Assembly: GCF_902804485.1 (NCBI RefSeq) | Contig: NZ_CADCST010000124.1 | Span: forward strand, 1 to 47,844 | Length of the DNA stretch: 47,844 nt | Reading direction: 5' to 3' | From: Flavobacterium collinsii | GTDB taxonomy: Bacteria; Bacteroidota; Bacteroidia; Flavobacteriales; Flavobacteriaceae | Part shown: piece by piece, positions 1 through 8,582 of the stretch | Layout of the letters: every line of letters starts with the position of its first letter | How positions within the stretch are numbered: the first letter of the stretch is position 1 | Notes under the pieces: model-generated | The model's database searches: none | What the model saw: only the letters and a program-made list of their open reading frames with translations | What the model was told of the DNA's origin: nothing | Translations under genes and position numbers: made by a program

Positions 1-708
1 GCATAAATTTTAAAAGCTCTATAGGTGTCATATCTAATTCTTAGATTACAAATTTCTAATTTTATTTTGACATTCCTCCCCAGGTTTTGTTCTTGATCCA
101 AAGTTGTGGAGTGATATAAATAGTATTCTCTTTACCGTAAAGGACTTTAGGGATAAAAGTGGCAGCTTTTTGCAATCTTTTAAAGTTTTACATTTTCCTA
201 AAATTTCTTAATTGCAAAATAATAATAATTTACAGCTTACCCTATAAGGGACAAGTATATGGAATCTGTTGCTCTGAAAGAGCCTTAGCAGTAACATTGC
301 ACGAAGTGCTATGAATAATGATAAATACTTCTTTAAGCTCTGTAAGAGCGAAAGCATAACCCAAAAAGCACATATATTACTTTTTGATATTTCCGAAAGT
401 TAGCAACTTTTAATCAAGACCTTATGCTTTATTTATAACTGCTTATGCTTCTTTTTCAGGGCAATATGATTGATTATCTAAATTTATAATGCGTTGCATT
501 ATTTTTACGCTTTTGGGCTTTTAGCCCTTTTTTAACATTTCAAATATTTATACCGAAAGAGGGCGCTACTTATAAAATCAGCTGTAATATAATGATCTCT
601 TAAGTGAATAGCTGAAATCGTTAATTAAAAGAATAACTTCTATCAACCTCACAACGTTTTGTATTGATATGCTATAGGTGGTAAAATTTTTATTTACCCT
701 TAGGAGTA
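1..708. other. Long noncoding stretch upstream of TonB receptor
   Basis: No reading frame of useful length or recognisable protein similarity is visible on either strand. The left part (1-239) is plain AT-rich sequence in which I see nothing definite. The middle (240-527) holds a set of short hairpins, listed separately. The stretch 528-708 leads into the promoter of the TonB receptor. Confidence 0.6.
240..527. repeat. Cluster of seven short stem-loops, each with a 3-base loop
   Basis: Seven small perfect inverted repeats lie in 288 bases, each with exactly three unpaired bases: CCCT-ATA-AGGG (240-250), GCTCT-GAA-AGAGC (271-283), GCAC-GAA-GTGC (299-309), GCTCT-GTA-AGAGC (337-349), AAAGTT-AGC-AACTTT (396-410), ATAATGC-GTT-GCATTAT (486-502) and GGGCT-TTT-AGCCC (515-527). 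The last is followed by six T and could be an intrinsic terminator of a plus-strand transcript. Stem sequences differ, so this is not a CRISPR array. Function unknown. It could be a structured RNA or a degenerate repetitive element. Confidence 0.55.
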
Positions 709-737
709 TTGTTAATTGATAAAATTTTATATTTTTG
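709..737 (+). promoter_or_regulatory. Bacteroidota promoter of the TonB receptor gene
   Basis: The -33 element TTG (709-711) is separated by 18 bases from a perfect -7 element TATTTTTG (730-737), matching the Bacteroidota sigma consensus. The predicted transcript start is near 744, leaving a leader of about 45 bases. Confidence 0.6.
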
Positions 738-751
738 CACTTTTTTTATTC

Positions 752-766
752 ATTCTAAATAAGAAT
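752..766. promoter_or_regulatory. Possible iron-box-like palindrome
   Basis: ATTCT-AAATA-AGAAT is a perfect inverted repeat with 5-base arms just downstream of the predicted start of the TonB receptor transcript. A repressor such as Fur bound here would block transcription. The resemblance to an iron box is loose and AT-rich DNA throws up such palindromes by chance, so this is a suggestion only. Confidence 0.25.
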
Positions 767-790
767 AATTTATAATTATAAGTTTATTTC

Positions 791-3160
791 ATGAGGTTCA
801 AAATAGTATTGCTCTTTATATTCTCGACGACATTTTTAATCGCACAAAACACAATCTCTGGCAAAGTTAATGATGAATACGGCACTCCATTAAGCGGAGT
901 CAATATTCAGCTTTTAGGTACAGAAATAAATGTAAAAACTGATGCTGATGGACTTTATAAGATCGAGAATCTGGCAAAAGGCAGTTATTCCATTGAAGCG
1001 AGCTCAGATGGATATATCTCCAGGAAACATAAAATTGTTTTAGAAAGTTCTTTCAATTCTTCAGTTGCCATAACTTTAGAAAAGGTTAGCAAAACGTCGA
1101 AAGAGGCAGAGAAGTTAAATGATGTAGTGGTAAAGGGTGTATCTGAAAAAAAGAAAAAAGAGCAGTCGGCACAAGCCGTTTCTGTAATCGAAATGCGGGA
1201 AGCCAAGTTTAAAACTGCCGATTTAGGCGAAGTACTTGCTCAAACGCAAGGCATTAGCGTTAGACGAAGCGGTGGTTTAGGTTCCAGAACAAATTTTTCG
1301 ATGAATGGACTCACAGGAAATCAAATCAGGTTTTTCTTAGATGGTATTCCGTTAGAGTATCACGGATATACTTTCGGTATTTCAACCGTCCCTGTTAATT
1401 TAATTGATCGTATTGAAGTTTATAAGGGAGTTGTTCCTATCGAATTTGGAGCAGATGCTCTTGGTGGTGCTGTCAATTTAATCACTCCAAAAATAAAACC
1501 TGGCTTTAGTGGATCTTTTTCAGCTCAGGCGGGATCTTTTGGAACTTACCGTACATCAATAATACTTAATAATTATAATGAAAAGAGTGGTTTTTTTATA
1601 AGAGGAAGTGCATTTTACGACAGCTCTCAAAACAATTATAAAGTAGATGTTGATGTTCCGGATAATGTCGGGAAAATAAAAAAAGTAACCGTACCGCGAT
1701 TTCATGATGCATACAAAGGTTTGGGAGTGCAGTTAAAAACGGGTATAAGAAACAGAATTTGGGCTAAAGAATTGAGTGTCGAAGGATTTTATACCGATTA
1801 TACAAAGGAAATCCAGCACAATCAATTAATGGTTGGAGTTCCTTACGGAGAGGTTATGACTTATCGAAAGTCTGCCGGATCTGTTCTTACGTACCGCAAT
1901 GATTTTAGTAAAAATTTTATACTCGATTTTATTTCGGGATATAACTATAGAGAGCGTCAGTTTACAGATGTATCTGATTTTGTCTACAATTGGTACGGTG
2001 AGCGTATTGAGGGTTCTACAGGAAATATCAGCGGAGAAATTTCGGAATCTACTGGTCCGAGTGATACGTATACCTGGAATAATGATGTTTTTTCACGTCT
2101 GAAAGCTTCATGGAAAATTAACGATCAATATGCTTTGAGTTTTACTTCAGCACCTACCTATTCCAAACAAACCGGAGACGACCGGCTTATTAACGGTTAT
2201 GATCCGGCCAGTGCTGCAAGACAAATGTTTACATGGATTAATGGTGCAGACTTTAAAATAAACGCCATTAATGAAAAATTAGAGAATGTTTTTTTTGCTA
2301 AAAATTATCTACAAAAAATCAATTCTGAGGAGAAAATACCATCTAATAATTCCGTAATAAAAGAAAAGAATAGTGTGAACTATTTTGGTTTTGGAAATGG
2401 ATTTCGTTTTAAATTCAACGAACAGTTTTCTACCAAGTTAACGTACGAATATGCTACCCGCTTGCCTCAAACCGATGAGTTGTTCGGAGACGGACAATTC
2501 ATACAAGGGAATATAAACTTAAAACCCGAACGCAGTCACAACGTCAATTTTGAGCTTTTTTTCAAGTCAAAAGCAAATTATGAAAGCAGCAGCTGGCAAG
2601 TTCAAACCAATGTCTTTTTAAGAAAGATAGACAATCAGATCTTATTTGTTCCGAGTGTAGATCGCAATAATATTTATCAGAATGTATTTGCGGCCACTTC
2701 TAAAGGAATTGAAGTTTCGGGAAGCTGGACTTCAAAAGATGACAAACTCTCTTTTCATGCGAATAGTACATATCAGCACTTTTTTAATGACTCAAACAAA
2801 GGAATATTTGCAGTGTACAAAGGAGACAGAGTGCCTAATCAGCCTTATTTTTTTGCTAACGGCGGAGCTAATTATTCTTTTCACAACTTAATTGGCAAGG
2901 CAGATAAATTATCTCTTTTTCTTGATGTAAGGTATGTATATGAATTTTATAGAAGCTGGGAAAGTGCTTCTGTAAATCCATTTGTGATACCGAGTCAGCA
3001 GACACTTGACTTTGGGACGACCTACCACAATAGTATAAAAGGCGCCAAATATGCGATCACTGCTGAAATACAAAATGTAAGCAACGAAAAAAATTATGAC
3101 TTTTTTGGTGTGCAAAAACCAGGAAGATCATTTAATATCAAACTAGTAACTCAATTTTAA
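791..3160 (+). CDS. TonB-dependent outer-membrane receptor (XusA-like, probable siderophore uptake)
   Basis: The 789-residue protein has the standard layout of a Bacteroidota TonB-dependent transporter. A signal peptide ends near AQ (residues 18-19). A CarboxypepD_reg-like beta-sandwich spans about 20-97 (ISGKVNDEYGTPLSGVNI). A plug domain spans about 110-230 (GLTGNQIRFFLDGIP, IDRIEVYKGVVPIEFGADALGGAVNLITP), and a 22-strand barrel ends in the aromatic FNIKLVTQF. It moves a bound ligand through the outer membrane using TonB-ExbBD energy. The DUF4374 lipoprotein begins 24 bases downstream, so the two form an operon. That pairing is the one seen in the Bacteroides xenosiderophore system XusA/XusB. 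Ligand is inferred from this context only. No SusD partner is present, which argues against a polysaccharide locus. Confidence 0.9.
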   Translation: MRFKIVLLFIFSTTFLIAQNTISGKVNDEYGTPLSGVNIQLLGTEINVKTDADGLYKIENLAKGSYSIEASSDGYISRKHKIVLESSFNSSVAITLEKVSKTSKEAEKLNDVVVKGVSEKKKKEQSAQAVSVIEMREAKFKTADLGEVLAQTQGISVRRSGGLGSRTNFSMNGLTGNQIRFFLDGIPLEYHGYTFGISTVPVNLIDRIEVYKGVVPIEFGADALGGAVNLITPKIKPGFSGSFSAQAGSFGTYRTSIILNNYNEKSGFFIRGSAFYDSSQNNYKVDVDVPDNVGKIKKVTVPRFHDAYKGLGVQLKTGIRNRIWAKELSVEGFYTDYTKEIQHNQLMVGVPYGEVMTYRKSAGSVLTYRNDFSKNFILDFISGYNYRERQFTDVSDFVYNWYGERIEGSTGNISGEISESTGPSDTYTWNNDVFSRLKASWKINDQYALSFTSAPTYSKQTGDDRLINGYDPASAARQMFTWINGADFKINAINEKLENVFFAKNYLQKINSEEKIPSNNSVIKEKNSVNYFGFGNGFRFKFNEQFSTKLTYEYATRLPQTDELFGDGQFIQGNINLKPERSHNVNFELFFKSKANYESSSWQVQTNVFLRKIDNQILFVPSVDRNNIYQNVFAATSKGIEVSGSWTSKDDKLSFHANSTYQHFFNDSNKGIFAVYKGDRVPNQPYFFANGGANYSFHNLIGKADKLSLFLDVRYVYEFYRSWESASVNPFVIPSQQTLDFGTTYHNSIKGAKYAITAEIQNVSNEKNYDFFGVQKPGRSFNIKLVTQF

Positions 3161-3184
3161 TCATAATTATATAACCAAACAGGT

Positions 3185-4399
3185 ATGAAAACAAATCGAT
3201 TTTTTATAAAACATGCAGTATTAGCCATAATGTGTTCTGTATTCGCGTTAACATCATGTAGCTCAGATGATACCAAAACAGATGAAGGTCAAGGTAAGAA
3301 TCCTGCAGTTATCGCATCAGTTCGTGTAAATACGCCTGGCGGAAGAGTTTTTTATTTAGGAGCATACGATAAATTCCCTTCAACTCTTGATTATAAAACA
3401 ATGACAGAGATAGGTCCGGGCGCAACAGTATATTCGTTTGGCGAACATCCTTATGTTTGGAATGGTACAGCTTCGACCTTGACCAAATATAATGTAAGTA
3501 CAGAAATGAAAATTTCGAAGGCAGATGCTTTAAGTCTTGCTGGTACCGGAGTTAGCGGTACTTTTGGACCTCCTGCTTTCGTGTCCGAAACAGAGGCTTA
3601 TTTTTTCGCCTTAAATGATGGGAAAATTATTAAGTTCAATCCGGAGACTATGACGATAACAGAAACTATTGCAGTGACTCCATTACCGTTAAGTAACGAT
3701 GCTGGTATAAAAACATCTACTTACATGAGTTATGTTACTTCTGCAAAAAAAATCATTTTACCGGTGGCCGCAACGCCTACTGATTTTAATAAATTTCCAC
3801 AATATGCACAAATTGCAGTTTTTGATATAGCTTCAAAAGCAGTTTCTTATGTTAAAGATTCTCGTATGTCAATGGGGTATGATACGTTTGCTAAAGGAAA
3901 TGACGGTACTTTGTACTACAGACCTTCACGTGCTACATCTTTGTCATTAGATTACAGTACTGTAAAAGATGCTCCTCCGGCTGGTGGATTGTTAAAAGTA
4001 AACCCTAACGGGACATTTGATCCTAACTTTTTTGTGGATTTAAAAGTTGCTTTAAAAGCACATTCAGTAAATGTAGTAGCTTATGTTCATGGAGATAAAG
4101 CCCTTGCTCAGTATTTGGATAATACGTTTACTCCACCGGCAAAGCCTGCTGACTGGTACAATGCTCCAACAAAATTTGCACTTGTAGATTTAAAAACGTT
4201 AAAAGTTGAGCCTTTTACTTCTTTTGAAAAATACGGAACCGTTTATACTGTAGGTACAATTAATGATGTAGAATATTATGGTAATATCACTGCTCCTGAT
4301 GGAAAATTCAGCCTTTTGAAGCAAAAAGGAGCTGCTGAGTTTGAAGTAGTTTCTGAAGCGATCGGCGGTAGTGTGATATTTGTTGGAAAACTAAGATAG
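3185..4399 (+). CDS. DUF4374 surface lipoprotein (XusB-like siderophore-binding candidate)
   Basis: This 404-residue lipoprotein has a basic n-region, a hydrophobic stretch and a lipobox ending at Cys25. The mature start is C-S-S-D-D, which fits the lipoprotein export signal that sends Bacteroidota lipoproteins to the cell surface. The body repeats beta-rich blocks such as VNTPGGRVFYLGAYD and IIKFNPETMTITETIAV, as expected of a propeller, and I recognise it as DUF4374. The known example of this family is XusB, which binds enterobactin-type siderophores and passes them to XusA. The gene follows the TonB receptor by 24 bases with no promoter between, and a strong terminator follows it, so the operon is two genes long. 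Confidence 0.75.
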   Translation: MKTNRFFIKHAVLAIMCSVFALTSCSSDDTKTDEGQGKNPAVIASVRVNTPGGRVFYLGAYDKFPSTLDYKTMTEIGPGATVYSFGEHPYVWNGTASTLTKYNVSTEMKISKADALSLAGTGVSGTFGPPAFVSETEAYFFALNDGKIIKFNPETMTITETIAVTPLPLSNDAGIKTSTYMSYVTSAKKIILPVAATPTDFNKFPQYAQIAVFDIASKAVSYVKDSRMSMGYDTFAKGNDGTLYYRPSRATSLSLDYSTVKDAPPAGGLLKVNPNGTFDPNFFVDLKVALKAHSVNVVAYVHGDKALAQYLDNTFTPPAKPADWYNAPTKFALVDLKTLKVEPFTSFEKYGTVYTVGTINDVEYYGNITAPDGKFSLLKQKGAAEFEVVSEAIGGSVIFVGKLR

Positions 4400-4428
4400 T
4401 TGTCCCTGGTATTACCCAAATAATACTA

Positions 4429-4460
4429 CCTCCAAAGTCATTTGATTTTGGAGGTTTTTT
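4429..4460 (+). terminator. Intrinsic terminator after the DUF4374 gene
   Basis: An 8-bp stem CCTCCAAA/TTTGGAGG (4429-4436 with 4447-4454), a 10-base loop and six T (4455-4460) follow the stop by about 30 bases. Confidence 0.85.
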
Positions 4461-4623
4461 ATTTTGCATCCGCTTCTATTTTGAGCTCCAATTTTCAGTT
4501 AAAACAAGTCGGAACTTGCAAAATGCTATAATAATTTTTAACTATATTTGGCAGAGATATTGGTTTAGGCATTGCGTTAAATAAGTTTAATTTCAGTGCT
4601 TTAATTCATATTTAAATGATCTT

Positions 4624-4631
4624 TATTTTTG
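4624..4631 (+). promoter_or_regulatory. -7 promoter element of the PQQ-propeller gene
   Basis: TATTTTTG is a perfect Bacteroidota -7 element. It overlaps the TTG codon at 4629, so that codon cannot be the start, and it supports the ATG at 4680. No clear -33 TTG is visible at the right distance. Confidence 0.5.
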
Positions 4632-4679
4632 CGTCCTACCGCTAAAAAAGAAATCAAATCATTAACCCAAATTTTAAAA

Positions 4680-5864
4680 ATGAAAAAAAAGCTAATAACT
4701 CTTTTGTTTGTAAGTACTGTTGTAAATATGTTTGGACAACTACCAACCTTGCCACAACCTGATAAAACTTCTTATGCTACGGATAAGGTCTCTAATAAAG
4801 TCTTAAAACCGCTAACAAAAGTCCCATTAGATAAAGAGTCCATTTTAATTTACGATTACGATGGTTCGCTTTTTTCTTTTAATTTGGAATCTGAGAAAAT
4901 CAATTGGACCGTAAAAGCTACAGATTCTAATACTGAAATGTGCGCAAACGCTATCACACTGCAAGATGGAGTAGTGTACATTCCGTTTGTTAATGGAGAA
5001 ATTTTTGCAATAAATAACCAAACTGGTGTCGTTTTTTGGAAATCAAGATTAGGCAATACTATGGATCAAATTGTAATAAAGAACCAAATTCCAACTATAA
5101 ATGGAGGAAAACTGTACCTAACTGCGCAAAGTCCCAATAATAGTATTTATGCCCTTGAGACAAAAGATGGTAGTTTAGTATGGAGTTACAAGTTGGAGGA
5201 AACAAATAATGATAGTCCGGTTCTTGTTTTCGACAACAAAGTTTTTACTCAAAGTGGAACTAATTTATATAGTTTTGAAGCCAATACAGGTAAACTTCTT
5301 TCTCAAAAAAGCTTTGAGGGAGTTATGTCCGGAAAAGTGGTGACAGATGGTGAAAATGTGTTTATAGCAAATGAAAAAAACGAGCTTTATGCATTAAGTG
5401 ATAATAAACTTGATATTGTTTGGCAGTTTAAATTAGATGAAAATCAACAGAATATCAAGGAGCGCATATTTTGCAAAGACAATAAAGTTTATGTAGGCGC
5501 ACAAGGCCCGGAAGTTTCTTCGATATACGCTCTCGAGTCAAAAACGGGAACTCAGATTTGGAAAAGGGATTTTAAAGACGACAATGTCGAGTATATGGTT
5601 GAGGAAAGTGATAATATTTGGGGATATACCCGTAAAGGAAAGCTTTTTCAAATAGACATAACAAATGGTGAAATAGCGTTCGAAACAAAATTGACGACGA
5701 GACCCATTTCAAATTTTGAATTTGTAGGCGATGATTATTTCTTTTATTATTCGGATGCTGCTTTGATTCAATTTGAGTTTAAAAGCAAAGACGAAAACGA
5801 AGTTTATCTGCGAACCACCATTAAGGACGACGCTTATAGTGCTTATATAAAGATAATTCGATAA
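4680..5864 (+). CDS. Secreted PQQ-like beta-propeller repeat protein
   Basis: From the ATG at 4680 the protein is 394 residues and starts with a signal peptide (KKKLITLLFVSTVVNMFGQ). The rest is a run of blades with the W/Y-rich signature of PQQ-type propellers: INWTVKA, GVVFWKSRLG, GSLVWSYKLEE, LDIVWQFKLDE and GTQIWKRDF, each following a variant of 'Y-A-L/I-x-x-x-T-G'. Related folds include BamB and quinoprotein dehydrogenases, but no dehydrogenase domain is attached, so I expect a binding or scaffolding role in the periplasm or outside the cell. There is no lipobox. It stands alone between a -7 promoter element and a terminator. Exact function unknown. Confidence 0.8.
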   Translation: MKKKLITLLFVSTVVNMFGQLPTLPQPDKTSYATDKVSNKVLKPLTKVPLDKESILIYDYDGSLFSFNLESEKINWTVKATDSNTEMCANAITLQDGVVYIPFVNGEIFAINNQTGVVFWKSRLGNTMDQIVIKNQIPTINGGKLYLTAQSPNNSIYALETKDGSLVWSYKLEETNNDSPVLVFDNKVFTQSGTNLYSFEANTGKLLSQKSFEGVMSGKVVTDGENVFIANEKNELYALSDNKLDIVWQFKLDENQQNIKERIFCKDNKVYVGAQGPEVSSIYALESKTGTQIWKRDFKDDNVEYMVEESDNIWGYTRKGKLFQIDITNGEIAFETKLTTRPISNFEFVGDDYFFYYSDAALIQFEFKSKDENEVYLRTTIKDDAYSAYIKIIR

Positions 5865-5878
5865 CAACTTCAAATATA

Positions 5879-5908
5879 AACTCCTTAAGAAATTAAGGAG
5901 TTTTTTTT
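5879..5908 (+). terminator. Intrinsic terminator after the propeller gene
   Basis: The stem CTCCTTAA/TTAAGGAG (5881-5888 with 5893-5900), extendable by A-T pairs, has a GAAA tetraloop and is followed by eight T. Confidence 0.9.
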
Positions 5909-6091
5909 ATTGAATAATTTGTAACAAATTAATTAAAATACTACAAATACTACTGGTGTCGTGAGGTGTTTGGTGTTAATTATAGTTTTATTTGTTAAAA
6001 ACAAAAAAAAATAATTAATGATTTGATTCTCAGTGCCTATAAGCCCAATTAGTTCTCAAAAAAGTATAAAAAACAACTAAAAATCAAAAGT

Positions 6092-7699
6092 ATGAATGTA
6101 TTAGAATGGCTCTTTTTTATTTTAATTATGCAAATTATTCATGGTGTGTCTACCTGGAGGTTTTATGTAAAAGCGGGAAGAAAAGCGGTAGAATCCTTTA
6201 TACCAATTTATAATTTAGTAATTCTATTGAAAATTATACATCGTCCTGTTTGGTGGGTTTTGATGCTTTTTGTTCCTATTGTCAATCTTTTAATGATTCC
6301 CGTAGTTTGGATCGAAACTATTAGAAGTTTCGGGAAAAATACTATGCGAGATGTTGTATTGGTTTTACTAACATTAGGGTTTTATATCACTTTTTTAAAT
6401 TATTTTTCTAAGGATCTAACCTATATTGATAACAGAGATTTGGGACCAAAAACCAAAGCAGAAGATACTGTACGATCTCTTTTATTTGCGGTTATTATAG
6501 CAACATTGGTACATACTTATCTTATACAGCCATTTACCATTCCATCTTCATCATTGGAGAAAACATTGTACATCGGAGATTTTTTATTTGTTAGTAAGTT
6601 TAACTATGGAGCAAGAACGCCAATGACTTCGGTTGCATTGCCCATGGTCCATGATTCAATTCCTTTTTTGGGTACAAAGTCATATTTATTTAGCGACGAT
6701 TTTACTAAAAAAGGAACGTCAATACTAAACAAATTTCAATTACCCTATTTTAGATTTCCTGCACTAGAAAAGATCAAACGCAATGAAATTGTAGTTTTTA
6801 ATCAGCCTGCTGATACGCTGCGTGACATGGATAATTTTCATCCGGATAGAAATTATTACAAACCAATAGATAAAAAAACAAATTTAATAAAACGATGCGT
6901 TGGAATGCCGGGGGATATTCTAGAAATTCGTGAAGGGGATGTTTATATCAATGGTAAAATAGAGAAACTGCCGCAAAGCGCTAAAATTCAGTATAACTTT
7001 TTAATTGATACCAAAGGACAACCAATTAACCAAGATGTCTTAGTAAGTCATTATGGAGCCAGAGAAGGCATGAAGTACGAAAATGGGAATTTTGCCTTAA
7101 CCGATACCGGACAATATTTCCTGACATTGACAAATGAAGAAGCAATATTAATAGCCCGTAATCCGGTTGTAAAAGGAGTTAAGAAACATTTAATGGCAAA
7201 GGGAGAAGGTGAAGGCGTGTTTCCTCAGGATCTTTCTTTGGGTTGGAATATTGACAATTATGGACCTCTTTACATTCCCGAAAAAGGAAAAACTATAGAA
7301 TTGAATATTAAAACACTTCCATTTTATAAACGAGTTATTGAAGAATACGAACACAATGATTTAAAAGTTATTGGTAATCAGATTCTAATTAATAGAAAAA
7401 TGAGTACAACTTATACTTTTAAACAAGATTATTATTGGATGATGGGGGATAATCGTCAGAATTCTTTAGATGCGAGATTTTGGGGATTTGTTCCTTTTGA
7501 TCACGTAGTTGGTAAGCCGGTATTTATTTGGTTTAGCTGGGATAAGGACGGTAAAGGAATTAATAAAATAAGATGGAATCGTGTTTTTTCTGTAGTGAAC
7601 GAAAAAGGTGTACCAAAGTCTTACTTAGTTCATTTTTTAGCACTAATAGCTCTTTATATGATTGGAAGTAGAGTAATAAGAAAAAGAAAAAAAGAATAA
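6092..7699 (+). CDS. lepB: Signal peptidase I
   Basis: This 535-residue S26 serine protease removes signal peptides from exported proteins at the cytoplasmic membrane. An N-terminal membrane region (about 1-120) carries several hydrophobic helices, as in Flavobacterium homologues, followed by another helix at about 130-147. Box B reads PSSSLEKT with catalytic Ser154, and box D reads IKRCVGMPGD with the general base Lys267. Box E GDNRQNSLDARFWG comes near residue 450, and a further hydrophobic segment sits at the C-terminus before a basic tail. Length is normal for this phylum, where the catalytic domain carries large insertions. In flavobacteria the housekeeping copy usually lies in a dapB-lepB-wbqC context as far as I recall. 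Those neighbours are absent here, so this may be a second copy. Confidence 0.93.
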   Translation: MNVLEWLFFILIMQIIHGVSTWRFYVKAGRKAVESFIPIYNLVILLKIIHRPVWWVLMLFVPIVNLLMIPVVWIETIRSFGKNTMRDVVLVLLTLGFYITFLNYFSKDLTYIDNRDLGPKTKAEDTVRSLLFAVIIATLVHTYLIQPFTIPSSSLEKTLYIGDFLFVSKFNYGARTPMTSVALPMVHDSIPFLGTKSYLFSDDFTKKGTSILNKFQLPYFRFPALEKIKRNEIVVFNQPADTLRDMDNFHPDRNYYKPIDKKTNLIKRCVGMPGDILEIREGDVYINGKIEKLPQSAKIQYNFLIDTKGQPINQDVLVSHYGAREGMKYENGNFALTDTGQYFLTLTNEEAILIARNPVVKGVKKHLMAKGEGEGVFPQDLSLGWNIDNYGPLYIPEKGKTIELNIKTLPFYKRVIEEYEHNDLKVIGNQILINRKMSTTYTFKQDYYWMMGDNRQNSLDARFWGFVPFDHVVGKPVFIWFSWDKDGKGINKIRWNRVFSVVNEKGVPKSYLVHFLALIALYMIGSRVIRKRKKE

Positions 7700-7805
7700 G
7701 TTTTTATCAAAAGATGAATAGTTTTTAACTGTGAAAGCTGGCTTGAATCCTTGTTTCTAAAGTTTTTTGTTTTTGATTTCGTGCTTTTGTAGTTAAAGTT
7801 ATTAG

Positions 7806-7857
7806 AAAATTCCAAATCCTGGTATTGCGGTGAGTAGTATTTGGGATTTGGAATTTT
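7806..7857. terminator. Long hairpin after lepB (AATTCCAAA family)
   Basis: Perfect 14-bp arms AAAATTCCAAATCC (7806-7819) and its complement (7844-7857) enclose 24 bases. It probably ends the lepB transcript. The arm sequence resembles the inverted repeats at 30525 and 44291. Confidence 0.6.
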
Positions 7858-7892
7858 TATTTTGAAAATCACCCTATTGTAAAAGATAGTTA

Positions 7893-7900
7893 TATATTTG
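7893..7900 (+). promoter_or_regulatory. -7 promoter element of the cobalamin riboswitch transcript
   Basis: TATATTTG matches the Bacteroidota -7 consensus exactly and lies just before the riboswitch aptamer. The nearest TTG (7877-7879) is too close to be a normal -33 element. Confidence 0.5.
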
Positions 7901-7904
7901 CGCC

Positions 7905-8095
7905 AGATTTTGGTCTGTTTTTTCTTAAGAAAAAACAGTTAAAAGGGAATCAGGTGTAAATCCTGAACAGACCCGCTACTGTAAGTTCTATAAAAGTCTT
8001 TAAACGTTACTAATGCCATTGTCCGCCGCGGCGGATGAGAAGGTTGTTTTAAAGATGGAACAAGTCAGGAGACCTGCCACAATCACATAGTTTAA
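7905..8095 (+). ncRNA. Cobalamin (vitamin B12) riboswitch
   Basis: The conserved core reads AAAAGGGAAT, CAGGTGTAAATCC, then ACCCGCTACTGTAA (about 7941-7984). The B12 box AAGTCAGGAGACCTGCC lies at 8062-8078. These blocks are in the order and spacing of the adenosylcobalamin aptamer. A variable peripheral arm between them carries an unusually GC-rich palindrome (8022-8035). Binding of B12 should turn off the lipoprotein genes downstream through the hairpin at 8133-8153. This is the only direct clue to what those lipoproteins capture. Confidence 0.95.
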
Positions 8096-8132
8096 GACTT
8101 TCGTGGAATAAAGTTGAACAACAATAAACAGA

Positions 8133-8172
8133 CCTGTCATTTTTTATGACGGGATTCTTTCTTATTGCTTTT
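8133..8172 (+). terminator. Terminator-like hairpin of the riboswitch expression platform
   Basis: CCTGTCA (8133-8139) pairs with TGACGGG (8147-8153) with one G-T pair and a 7-base loop. A T-rich tail follows. It lies 55 bases after the B12 box, where a transcription-control hairpin is expected. An anti-terminator partner was not worked out. Confidence 0.6.
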
Positions 8173-8212
8173 TTGATTATTACGTCACGGAGTTTACTTA
8201 ATTCATTTAGTG

Positions 8213-8506
8213 ATGTATACTATTAAAAAAAGAGCTTTATTTATTCTTATCGCAGTTGTTTCTATTTTTCTTCAGTCACGAGTATTAAAGAGCTGTTTTC
8301 AGGCTTTTAAAAGATTTGTTCCGAGAAGAGGATGTTATAAAGAGTCGATCCTTAGAGTAACCTCTTCTGTAAAATTACGGAATGCATTTAGCGATCATTT
8401 TACTGCTCTCTCCTCATATTTCTACACCATCTCAATAAAAAACTGCACTAATCCCGATGCTGAGTGGCACTATATAATTTACAGATACGATATGGCATCC
8501 GGTTGA
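8213..8506 (+). CDS. Doubtful small ORF between riboswitch and lipoproteins
   Basis: From the ATG at 8213 this would be a 97-residue protein. It begins with a plausible signal sequence (YTIKKRALFILIAVVSIFLQS), then turns into a basic, Cys-containing stretch that I do not recognise. It sits just where the first gene of a riboswitch-controlled operon should start. The downstream part does not look like any TonB receptor or lipoprotein. It could be a real small exported protein, the remnant of a lost first gene, or chance. The rest of 8173-8582 contains nothing I can identify. Confidence 0.3.
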   Translation: MYTIKKRALFILIAVVSIFLQSRVLKSCFQAFKRFVPRRGCYKESILRVTSSVKLRNAFSDHFTALSSYFYTISIKNCTNPDAEWHYIIYRYDMASG

Positions 8507-8582
8507 AGATTAAAATTATAAACCTCCCTGCAATTACTTCAATTTTTATTGTGATTATCAATTCCAACTTAAATAATACCAC

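Noticed and set aside
240..527. CRISPR-like array
   Set aside because: The hairpin units do not share a repeat sequence and spacers vary; no cas gene is near.
4629..4679. N-terminal extension of the PQQ-propeller gene from TTG at 4629
   Set aside because: That codon lies inside the -7 promoter element, and the added residues precede an obvious signal peptide that starts at 4680.
7877..7900. Full promoter with -33 TTG before the riboswitch
   Set aside because: TTG at 7877 is only 13 bases from the -7 element; only the -7 was kept.
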